Shown: in pieces, positions 10,968 to 22,200 of the stretch
Layout: each line of letters opens with the position of its first letter
Position numbering within the stretch: position 1 is the stretch's first letter
NCBI RefSeq assembly: GCF_964355755.1
Contig: NC_092678.1
Span: 4,994,922 to 5,058,921 of the forward strand
Reading direction: 5' to 3'
DNA length: 64,000 bases
Source: Antedon mediterranea
Taxonomy: Eukaryota > Echinodermata > Crinoidea > Comatulida > Antedonidae
Program-made: the position numbers and the translations under genes
Notes under the pieces: generated by a model
Told to the model about the DNA's origin: nothing
Seen by the model: only the letters and a program-made list of their open reading frames with translations
The model's database searches: none

Positions 10968-13900
10968 TCATTTAATCTAAAAAGAACAAAATATTATTTG
11001 ATTTTATGTCAATGATGATAATAATATTATCCCGGATTTATAAAGCCTGAAGTTGTAAAACCTTTTAAGCACTGTACATAAAAAATTCAACTTATGTTAA
11101 TCATTGATCCTAAAATATTGACTTATCTTCTACATCAAATCAAAGAGTATGTCAAGATAACTTACAGTGTATTTATCCCATTTTTTTTCTGGATCATATA
11201 TTTCCCATCGACTCGCTGGAAATATATGCTTGTTGCGCTCATACCAACTCCGTAAAACAACTTTCCCTGCATGAGACTGAAAAGAAAACATTTAGTTTCA
11301 GTTTATATCTTAAAAAGCTATGTATGTATGATTAGTTTTAGTACTTTTGTTTGTAAAAAAAACAGTTATTGTGTGAAGAAGCAGTGGATTTGTACATTCA
11401 GTTTTTAACGTACCTCATCTTTTTCAACTCTTGAATCCGACACAAGCCTTATGTCATCGTGAACATCAAAATTAAACAGTGGACCTGAAATGAGAAGTAT
11501 GAACAATACATTAGATGGTATGGTGCCAAGGCTTTTACAACCATTAGTCTCCTTGTACAAAAGTATATATAAATATACTGTGATCACAACTACTAAACAC
11601 TTTGCTTGTGTATGGTCCTATAGACAATTAGGGGTTATCCAACTAGCTCATACAGCCAGACAATTAGGGGTTATCCAACTAGCTCATACAGCCAGACATT
11701 GCATGTAAAATTTCACAATGTCAGACTGTATTTGATTGAAAAATGAATTTATGACTCACCACTTTTGCCTCTTGCTTTGGTAACGATAAAATCGTAAAAT
11801 GTTGCATGCTGGGAAAAATGATAGAAATCGAAATGATGTAATGTTGTGCACAAATACAACACCCGCAATGCCGACAGGATTCGCAACGTCAATTGTAATA
11901 CAGTGCGTCATAGTAACAGTCCTCTACCTTATTTGATTAACTTAAGCAACGAATTTAATTTGTGAGTTGCGCCCTTCGATCCTTTTTTTTTTTTTTTTTT
12001 TTTAATTGTAATCACTTATTTTATTGTTATCATGAAATGCAATTCAGCTTGGGACGCATGCGTCCCTATATGCTGCTATATTTTATGAATTTTGTTTTTG
12101 TAAATTTGTTGTTTTCATTTTTGAATAAAGATATACCAGTCAATAAATAATTATAACGATTGGTGGAAAACAATACTGTATTCTTATCAAAGTTTAGACT
12201 GTACTACATTTAAATAAGATGAGGATAACTCACGTGTGGTAGAATCAAGTCTTCCTTGACATACATAAGAGCTTCTACCGTACATGCTCTGAAAAAAGAG
12301 GCAGGTTATTTTTTTTTGTGAGCCTAACAACTGTGAATAAATGAAATAGTCAAAATGACATTTAAGACAATCATTAAAGGGCACTTACTTCAATTCACTA
12401 AATTCTTTCTTTAAATTCTCCAAACATTTTATCAAAAACCTCTGCATAGTGTCACCCTTTTTCATCTGTAAAAATTAATACAATTGTGTTATTGCCATGA
12501 CGACTAGGAAGGTTGAAAACAATAGAGAGATGAGAAAGAAAGATGAATAATTTGAAAGATTAATTACCTTTGTCTGTCTTCTGTGTCCAGATCCATCCCA
12601 ATAGCTGTAAGTAATTTCAATTTCCTCTTCTATAAAATATAAAAGAAAATAATAATTCAATGTGTGTCGAAATCATGTGCTGTAAATACACAAGGGAAAA
12701 CAAGCTGATATGTAAAAAATACACACTCCACATTCATTATTTGTATATTATATAACAAAGAGTCGCTATCCAATCGAGTTCGAACAATACCATGAAAGCC
12801 CCAGTGGTCTAATGGTTAGGACATCTGCATATCAAGCAGGCGGTCCGAGTTCGAGTCTCGGTTGGGGCGACTTTTTCTCATTCTCACAGATTTCCTCATC
12901 TTTATCGTTTCAAATTAATTAATTAAATTTCAGTATATCACCGGGCGGTTTAGAATTAATGTTCTTTGCCTGATTTGTTTATATTATATAACACCTAAAT
13001 AAATTTAATTTTACTTGCATAAAAGAATAAATTCAACTAACGTTTAATCCCTTCCTGTTTGGTTTCCCATTCTTGTCGCAATTCCTCTCGCATTTTGTTC
13101 TCTTCTTCCTGCAAAACAAACAACTTGTCATAATAAAACGTCTGATACAGCATTTTGATCTCAGTCTACAAGAAAAGGAAGTCGAGTTACGTTTCGTTAC
13201 CTCGCGTTCTCTGTCCGGAAGAAAACTAGTGTCAACATCTGGGTTCTTTCCAACGCCCTTTTTCTTTACTTCAACTGCAAAAACATGAAATGTAATTGAG
13301 TAAAATGAAAAAAAAACTCTTTCCAATGCAAAGAAGATGCTTTCGTAACAAATAAACATTATTACTTAAGCACAAATATTATTTTAATCTCACCTTTTTC
13401 TTCTTCTTCTTCCTCCTCCTCGTTTTCTTCGTCATCCATTGCAAATGATAGAGTTACACTGCTTTTTATTTTATTTTTTTTCCTTTTCTTATCCTTCTTA
13501 CTGCCCTCTCCGAACCTGAAGTAGACAATTTTAGTTTTGTACTATTGAGATAATTTTAATTTTATGATACAGTTGATGAAAATATCCATCACATTTTGAG
13601 AACAGAACTACCTCTTCTTCTTCTTATTTTTCTCTCTGCTGACCATTTTGAATAAACTTACTTTTTTGGTTCTGCTTTGGCAAGCTCCTTTTCACGTTCT
13701 TTGATGAGATCTTCTCGTTTTGCCTTCATTTCATCAAGTGTCATTAACCCTGGGAAGAAAACATACAGAATGATACACACGTCCAAGTGACACATTACAT
13801 AAGAAGAGTCCGACTATGAATTACTTGAACCACACCGAACCCCAATGAACATATTTACTGATCATCTTTTCAGAGGGAGAGGTAGGGAGAAGTTCGGAGA

Positions 13901-14620
13901 GGGTGATCATCGTAAGCACCACTTGCCGTAAGATGCGGATCATTGGGGTTTGGTGTGGTTCATCATTGGGGTGTGGTTTGATGTGGTAATTCGTTGGACC
14001 AGATAAGTATACACTAATTACCAACAGTACTGCATTTAAGTTGCTGCTCAACTGCATCGTAGTGAGAAGAGAATTTTGTACCAATTGACGCAAATTTACT
14101 TTCCTGTTTTAATAAAATAATAGAAAAAAAATAAATGTAAATAATAATTAATTATTCATTGTAATGTATTGTTATTTGATAATCATTCTTTCAGTATATA
14201 AATTATAATATTAATTAATATAAATAAATCATTAAATACAAGTTTTAATAGTTAGTCTATAGATAAAAAAAAGTTTAATTTACAAAATATACTGATTTAT
14301 GTTATAAATACTAACAAAGATGAGTGTATTGTTATACTCGTTCAAATCGCGACATAATTTAAGGCTAGGCCGGGTGTTCAGGCCATAACAATATTATAGA
14401 AACATCAACGCCTGGAAAGTGGGTTGTGTGCGTGTAAATCTTCTATTATGACAATACATTCTACCAGTGTGGCCTAGCTAGGATTAAACATAAACAATTT
14501 TTAACTTACAGTCTCAATTTTAAGTTTTTTCTTTTCAATTTCTTCCTTTTGCTTTTCCCTTCTCTTTTGGAGCTGCCTCAAACGCCCATCTTCCCTCATT
14601 CCTCCTCTATATTCCGTCAT
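10968..14620 (-). CDS. FAM50A: FAM50A / XAP5 family nuclear protein
   Basis: Thirteen exons, all in phase, encode 325 residues: 14510-14620, 14022-14103, 13662-13749, 13394-13515, 13201-13274, 13042-13108, 12568-12629, 12389-12465, 12234-12288, 11760-11808, 11414-11484, 11166-11276, 10968-10976. The N-terminus ([20 protein letters not shown]) is a basic helix; an acidic tract follows ([13 protein letters not shown]). The XAP5 domain has the signature strings [38 protein letters not shown] and [16 protein letters not shown]. The protein ends KYTIK; the last exon codes only Ile, Lys and stop. Family knowledge: FAM50A is a conserved nuclear protein associated with the spliceosome. Donors are canonical, except a GTTAGT donor after exon 6. 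It faces NIT1 tail-to-tail across 520 bp. Confidence 0.96.
11950..12150 (+). mobile_element. Probable LINE 3' tail remnant
   Basis: A poly-T run at 11983-12003 is followed by ATGCAATTCAGC, a TGCTGC segment and a TTTTTGAATAAAGATAT ending. The same order of words follows the LINE fragment at 5220-5330, so I infer a 3' tail of a related LINE in a FAM50A intron. Confidence 0.4.
12798..12868 (+). tRNA. tRNA-like gene with anticodon ATC (would read GAU, Asp)
   Basis: A full cloverleaf can be drawn. The acceptor is GCCCCAG with TTGGGGC. The D arm is GTCT/GGAC, the anticodon stem TCTGC/GCAGG around loop ATATCAA, and the T stem CCGAG/CTCGG around TTCGAGT. The A box (TGGTCTAATGG) is canonical and the B box close to consensus. 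The next base is G, the discriminator used by tRNA-Asp, and a TTTTT terminator lies at about 12872. The D arm resembles Glu/Asp tRNAs. The anticodon at loop positions 34-36 is ATC; normal eukaryotic tRNA-Asp has GTC. The gene is antisense in a FAM50A intron. Confidence 0.8.
13824..13992. mobile_element. Foldback element in a FAM50A intron
   Basis: GAACCACACCGAACCCCAAT at the left and its near-reverse complement (CATTGGGGTTTGGTGTGG) at the right form inverted arms around about 95 bp; a further partial copy (CATTGGGGTGTGGTTTG) follows. No coding content. Confidence 0.6.
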
Positions 14621-14888
14621 TTTAGCTGGTAATCAACGTCCACATTTGACGTACGGCGACGAACGAAATAATCTGGAGGACACCCCCAACGTTGAAAAAA
14701 TGGAGAGCAAACAGCGCCACCTATAATGTTAGTTGTTGCTTGGCAACCAACTATTTATACGCAGTAAATTGATTGCTTTTTTTTCTCCGCAGAGGATCGA
14801 TCATTCGTTGTCCAACAACAACAGCAGACGTAAAACGAAGCCTCAACAGTGGTAATTTCGGATCCGTAATTTCTTTAAAATATCAGTC
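14621..14888. promoter_or_regulatory. Divergent promoter between FAM50A and PIERCE1-like
   Basis: Only 268 bp separate the two start codons, so both genes must initiate transcription inside or close to this interval. No TATA box is obvious. Function is inferred from orientation. Confidence 0.55.
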
Positions 14889-16921
14889 ATGGCAGCAGCA
14901 GAAAACAAAGTGACACTCCCAAATCAGGTAGAACAATTTTGTTAATAGTCTAGGCCTAGCTTATTAGTAGGGCCGCCGCCGGGCCGCCTACCTAGCTAGC
15001 TAGCTAGGGCCTAGCCTACTACTAGCTAGAGTAGGCTAGGTAGGCCTAGCTAGGCTAGCCAGTGTTAGGTTAGGCTACCCAGAATTGATTGCTTGCGTTT
15101 ACACACAGCAGACTGATGATGAGAGAGAGAGAGGGATGGGACTGGTGGTGGTGTGGTGTGCCAACATAGATAGGAGAGGAGGAAAGAGTTGGGTCAAAGT
15201 GTCTAAAATTGTGTCGCGATACTTTGGTGGGATAGAGACTGAAAATTCATCATTCAAAAATAAAAATTCTTGACTTAGGGCCTAGGCTATATCATAATCA
15301 TCATTATTGTTCATATAATTAATTACATAAACCAAAGATAATAACATTGATATTGTTAATTTTTATAAAAATGTTTCAGGCAACCCCCTAAAACCTCATG
15401 TCCCAATCGTATATTTCATAACCTGACTTTTGTTATTGAAAATATAGTAAAAAGTTAGTTAATCATGATATCATGCGATTTTATTCTTCAAAATACATCT
15501 CTGCATACATTAAATCTCAAACTTTTAAGTTTTTGTTTGGAAAAAGCTTGTCCCGCACTTTTGTGTCATATCCGTCACATAATTTAAATGTGCCGTCTAC
15601 AGTTTAATGAACGGCGGGGAAAAAAATTGATTGTGCGTTGTAAACATACGAAGATATTGAAGTAAAACTTGAAAAAAAAAAGAATAAAAGAGGAAAAAAG
15701 CTAATAAAACGAGGTTTTAGAAAAATTACAGTTGCGTACCTTTATTGAATGTCATTTCCGAACGGTATAGAACTCATTAAATAATTATAATTTCTGATTT
15801 TTTTTTCAACTGGAAGTACAATTTATTCACGGTATCTAGAAGTATGTACTCCGTCTCCGCTGTCAGACATGCCTGGGCTGTTCTAAGCTAAATACATCAT
15901 CTCCGTCACGGTTAGCTCCGTCACATTTCCCAATGTTTCGTTGTGACGGAGATGACGGCCTATATAATAAAGATCGCGACAAACATACGCTTGCCATGTA
16001 ATACATGTTCATTTATCTGAATAAACTTTAACAATTTAAAAAATTCAAGTTTAAAAAACGATTTTTTATTAACCTGAAATTAGACACTTACTGAAGAATC
16101 ACCCAGTTACAAAAAATACTTAGGCCTAGAGGCTAATTTAAACTAACGGTACACCATGGTATGTTTGTTTTAAATTAGGATGGCGGTCTTCAATCTCCGC
16201 AAACTGAAGCTTCTCTGCCGACTTCAACTTCACAGAAACATGCAACATCAGATTTTTACCGAACACATAATCTACCAGATAGGTTTGAACATCCAGGTAA
16301 GAAAACAAGAGATAACAAAATTGTTTTATAACAAATTGTTCTCCGTAGACCGGAATGGAAGTACTGTATTAACATAATTAATGAATATTATGCAAGTAAA
16401 TATTATTTATTAAGGGATTGTTGTTTACGTTTTTGCCTCCAATTCATTCCCACCATGCATTGCTGTGCAATGATGGTCTTTGCAATATCAAGCTATCTGC
16501 GATAAACCTATAATAATTATACATTGGTTTTTTGCAGAATGTTTTCAGGGCTATAACACTAAATCACAGAACCCTATGTACAGAACGACGAGTATGGAGA
16601 TTGGAAGCAGGTCACCCACAGTACATCACATGCCCAACAGCTTCCATGCACGATCCCAACAGTTTTCAGTGGTAAGAACAATTTTCAACCTTTATGAAAA
16701 AATGTTTTTTTTCTAAAACAAAAGCTCTGGTTTAGTCATCCAATTGAAGTACAATTTGGCTTTTAATAATTTAAATGGTATTCTAATATTACAGGTGGTT
16801 TATGCAAATGAAAGGCACCCAGATGATCTAATTTATGTTTTTGTTTCTTTAGCACTTGGGGACATGTGGCATGTACAGAAATCATGGTTTAAACACGTCG
16901 ACGGACAAGTCAAAAGTTTGA
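14889..16921 (+). CDS. PIERCE1: Piercer of microtubule wall protein (PIERCE1/2-like)
   Basis: Four exons, 14889-14927, 16179-16296, 16538-16671 and 16853-16921, give 119 residues with every junction in phase. After a short variable N-terminus the protein contains TSDFYRTHNLPDRFEHPECF, then GYNTKSQNPMYRTTS, GSRSPTVHHMPNSFH and GMYRNHGLNT. These correspond to the conserved DYYR..LPGRF, GYRTKEPVSVYRT, GSRAPTVHEMP and GMFRNNTLN blocks of vertebrate PIERCE1 (C9orf116). Family knowledge: PIERCE proteins are microtubule inner proteins of axonemal doublets in motile cilia. PIERCE1 and PIERCE2 are paralogues and I cannot say which is closer. Intron 1 (14928-16178) holds a CTAG-rich tract and otherwise nothing recognised. 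Confidence 0.85.
14945..15075. repeat. CTAG/GGCCTAG-rich low-complexity tract
   Basis: Dense CTAG, GCCTAG and AGGCTAG words in the first intron of the PIERCE1-like gene. A similar tract lies at 55128-55235 beside the IMP4/ISY1 promoter. Confidence 0.7.
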
Positions 16922-19240
16922 AATGGCGCCCTTAGCAAATTGAACATCTTTTACCAGCAGGAATGAAATAACCATTTTTCTATTAACGTTTAAAATACAT
17001 ACAGTATGTTGAATAAATATTGAAAGAATAAGCTATTAATAGTAATAATTACACATTACTGTAGCAATATCAATTTTAAATGTTTTGTATTTTAATGTGT
17101 ACATTCATTCATTCGTTCATTTTATTATCTATTTTTGCAATAATGTTACATGAAAATTGCTACAATTTTAGAGGTAATGTAGTTGTTAGACGTTCATTTA
17201 GTAAGAAAGCAAATTGTACTTAATTGAACCCTTGGTTATATAAATTAAGTGAGATTGTACGTCACGTTAATTGTAAAAACATTCACCATTTGATAATGTT
17301 TTTGTAAGGTACCATAGTTATGTTGCAATGATGACATCATTGCACCAACTTTGATGACATCATTGCACCAACTTTGATGACCTTATCCCTTATCTAGTCG
17401 AAGTGCACAATAATTTTAGCATTCAAATAGAATAACAATTTAATTTGTTGTTTTTCTTTTATTGCACTGACAAAAAAATTGCCATGTAAACTTAAATAAA
17501 ATTCCACAAATAAAATATTACATATATATATATAATTGGATGCATTGTTTGAATACAATAATATACCATTTGACCTCCGTAATATGGTATCAATTTAACT
17601 GTTTATAATTGTAATTCATGACACAGTACCAGTGACTGATCTGATCAAACAATGCACATCAACATCTATATTTTAATAATAAAAAAAAATAACAATTATA
17701 AATTATTAATACAGTAGAAAAAAGTAGAAATTATAAGTGTATGGGTGATGAAAAAGTGTATTCCCCCTCCCCAGCAAAAACTAGGTAGAAGACATCCCCT
17801 TTTTCATCATCGAAAAAGTTGGGTGCAGAACAGAGCCAGTTTGGTCATCTGGATCTGCCTCTGCATAGTTTCAATGATCATAATATAAATTTCTTTAAGA
17901 ATGAATTTCCTCATTTGCATACTAAGCATATGTTCACACACAGTTACCATTTCTAATATCAAAACTTTGCCATAAGACATTTTGTGTCATGTTGACATTC
18001 TAACATAACACCTGATTTGCATGTAAAGTGCTCAGTATTTAAAATGTATTAGTTTTTGTCTGAAAATTAAATTTGAATTTTATTTAATTTTATGGTTTAC
18101 TGGAATGTTGTTGTGCTGTTTATAATATATTATAATGATTAAATCTTATAATAATTACCTGTATTACCTAGACATTTCTCAGCTTTAATTTCAGTATAAA
18201 ATAACATGGGAATAACTTTAACATGGAATTAAAGGGGAAACAGCAAAATGCGGTCACCTGTGAATTATCGGTCTCAGTGGAATGTTTAGTGTTTGGAAAA
18301 AATGCCAAATTTAGTCTGTATAAATAACATATAACATATACATATCATGGAATATAGTTAAAAACACTGGAATGCTTTTGTAACATAAAATTACAATGTA
18401 TGGAAAAAAACATTAAAAAATAACATTACATACATTTTTAGTCTTGGTTTGAAGTTCTATTTAAAATAAAATCCGGAATGCTTTTTAAACATGGCACAAT
18501 ATGGGTGTGTGAAAAATAATAAAAATCAATTGTTAGTCATAACGTTAATTACATAAATTATCAATGTAAGAATAAAAAAAATCTCATTAACAAAATTTAC
18601 AGAAGATCAATAACAAATAACGTTTTCAATTAAATTATATATTGACATCTTTTTAAAAATGTACATTTTTATAATTATAATTTTACGCACTAACAACAAA
18701 ATAACAACGTATAATTTAATGTCATTAAATAAATTAAAATAGAACTAATTAACAAAACAAAATTAGCCAAATATTGTTAGGTGGCCTATCTCTGATGATA
18801 TTGAAACAATATCAGATTAATTTTATATAATTTAAAATAACTAGAATTAAATATTTTAAATATAAAAAAAATATGATAATAATATACACTTTTGTATTAT
18901 ATAATGTAATATACAGTAGTGTCAGTCAACCCTGATTTAATTATAAATGGACTTGTTAAACTGAGAAATTTATCTAAGATTACTGCAGTAATCTTGCAGT
19001 AAACTTGCACAAGAGAAAGTCGCAAGCACTCATGCCAGCCAATCAGCAAGTGGAGTTCACTATGTTTTAATAAGTTAATACAGTACACCTTACTAGATAC
19101 CAGTGTACACTCAATATTAACCACAGTAATATATATATATTGTATTGTATATAAAGAATATTGATATCACTATATGGAAGCAAATATATCTTATTATGAT
19201 GGTTATATATATAATGTATAGATAATAATTTGGTATGACA
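16922..19240. other. Intergenic, tail-to-tail: 3' untranslated and AT-rich sequence
   Basis: It should hold the 3' untranslated regions of the PIERCE1-like gene and TBC1D25. The only structure I see is a two-copy 23-bp repeat at about 17327-17379 (GATGACATCATTGCACCAAC). No supported ORF. Confidence 0.6.
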
Positions 19241-22200
19241 TCAAACTTGTGCACTTGTAGTAACCCGATCATTTGTTTTGTGTGACTCGGGCAAACTGCT
19301 GCCCTCTTTGTGAATGTGGTCGTCCTCCCAATACCCAAAGCTAATCTCTGCTTTTAAGTAATCGATGTACATGTCTCGTGCTTTGCAGAGCATACGGTTC
19401 AAGTCATGCTTGCGAACCATGCGATCAAACAACATGGCCATATCATTATAATCCATTTTTAACGCCATAATGTACTCTCGCTGTTCCAACAATAACGTTA
19501 GGCATAGAAACATCATGAACGGATTACCCATTCCAAAATCTTTGGGTGTCGGGAGTCCCCTGTAGGGTCGCCTCACAGGGCTCATTGGCGACGATTTAGT
19601 TGATTTGCTGCCCCCTTGTGACGACTGAGAACTTACTGGAAGATTCGTTGGCTTTGAAGTGATTGTAAGTTCGGCTATTTTCTTTTCTAAAGTACTTAAA
19701 ACAAAAGGTATTTTGGATGCTGTTTTGGATGACTGAGTATTAGAAGATGTAGACGTCTTCTTCTCTGGCAATGATGGGGAAGATGTATGTTCTTTGGAAG
19801 GAATGTTCTTTGACATGTCTGATGGATTACCAGTATCAGTTTTTGTTAACGTGGAATGATTTTGTGTCGATGAAGGTTTCTCAGTAACCGAAAGAGATTT
19901 CACAACATCTGCCGTTAAATGTCCTTTAGTAACCAAAGACTTTTCCACGCCATCCCTTAACTCCAGTGGTATTTCTTTAGTTGAGGTATGTAACTTATCT
20001 CCACCAGCTGAATCTGATAACTCTCCATTTGATGTCACTGACACCTCTTGACACGATTTTTCTGACATCACTTCACTAGAAGCAATATCTTGTCCTGATA
20101 GAATCTCTCCACTTGATGTCACAGACATTTCACCATTAGATGATTCAGAGGTAGTCACCATATCAACTCCAGAGTCGTCACGACTCAATGACATCAAACG
20201 TGATGTCTCAGGAATGAAGGCGCCATCAGTTGCGCAATTACTGTTAGGAGACATTATGACGCCGTTTCCATTGCAGTTTATTCTAAGATTTGTCTTTTTA
20301 GTTGATTTCACGGATGGTAGTGAAGTGCTGCATTCGTTTGGTATTTTTGGAAGGGTACGCCTCGACGGAGATGATGGAGATGCTACCATGTGCTCTTCAC
20401 TTGCCTTAATTTCACCAGAGATTTCTGCATTTTCCTTGTTTTTATCATTTTCCAAAGTATCTGTTTGTCGTTTTAGTTTCGTATCAATACTGATTATTTC
20501 ATCAGTATTTTTTTGATGTGATGTTTTGTTGTTATTAAGTTTTAATAATTTTCGTTCAGAATTGGCCAACCTTTTATCAGTCTCTTCTTTGAATACTTCT
20601 AGATCCTCATGAGCTGATGCAAATTCCTTCTGTGAAAGACGCAGGCCGTCATCACTTTCAACAGAGCTCGCACGCATTCTGCTAAGACTTCCGCTCCTTC
20701 TCCTCGAATTTGAACGTTCTCTCGCAAATTTAAACCGCATTTTATCTGTTGCAAACGCAGTTGGTGACATATTGGTTGGCGGCCCTGATAGTTTTATTCC
20801 TTCCAGCGGTGGATTGCTTGGTGGTACCGCACTCCACATGACCTCTAACATACGAAGAGCATCTTGGAATGAAAATTCACGTTTTAGTTCTAAAAGCAGC
20901 CAACGATAACAAAAATACAAGTCGTCAGCGTTCTCCTGCCGTAAATAATTGTAGAACTCCGGGTCTGTTACTTTTATTAGTTCTGTGAGGTGGAGAAATT
21001 TTACAGACATTGTTTTTCCATCCATTAAGAAGTTGCCATGGAGACGCTTCATTAATCCTACAAAACATAGATATGCCTGTGCCTCGTCCTGCATGACGTA
21101 AAGAATCGGCGAAGCAAGGTCGCTCATGCCTTGGCAGTACGAGATAGCAGGATGTGATAATGCGTATGTCGTTAAAATATTAAACAGTTTTTTCCCGTTA
21201 GGATTCTCGTCAGCACCACTGGAATAAAAGCTTTCCAAGCGATCCGTACGCAGGACGTCTTTGCGTACCATATTCATTATATTCTTAAAATCTTCACGTG
21301 GGTTGTTAAGTAATCGATCTTTCAAAGCATGGTACTCAATATCTTTACGTTTTAAGTACGCCCATCGTTCTTCCCCCGACATACTTGGCGGGAAGATGTT
21401 CAACAGATGGCGCCAGACTGTTTTACGTAACGATGGCTCAACTCCTCCTTGAAAAACACGCAGCATGAGTCCTTCCTTATTTACAAGACGACCGCCCTCG
21501 TCCAAATACGTCAAGAATTCGTTGTCATCTAACGGTTTTAAAGGGAGCTCATACACATTATCGTCGTTGTTTTCACCTTGGAATATTTTCTGAACACGGT
21601 TGAACGTTCGGCCGACAGAATCCATAAACGTTCCGACAAACGGCATTGACATTGAGCGTTCGTGGTGGCGGTGACTTGTGTCTTTCATACTGATGACATC
21701 CCAGTCATCTAGACCTGTAAACATACAATGTAAACATTTAAAAAACATATTGTTTTCTTTAAAAATGAATGTAATGTCAATTCAACATTATTTAACCATG
21801 GAGGCCCAGATCAACATGTTTGTTCTTCTCTGGGGCTGTGCAAAATATACAAATACAATGTTTTTACAATATTATGTACCAAAAACTGGATAAAAAAATA
21901 TACCAATATACCCAGTGAATTATTGAAAAACAATAGTCAACCGGAAGCCTGGTTAAATGTAACAGTTCGTTTATTTTTTATATGCAAAATCATTATTTTT
22001 TCATTTTAGTTTTCGCTGAAAGTGAATAACTATTAAATCTACAGAATGGGCTACTCAAAGTTTGATTTTTATCATCTTTATTATTGCCATATTTCTTAAT
22101 TTAATATTCTTTACCTGGTCCCTCAAAGGGTCTAGCATCCACCTTTAACTTGAGTACAGGATCAGACGCTGATAGGAACGCAGCATCTAAATCCCAGTCA

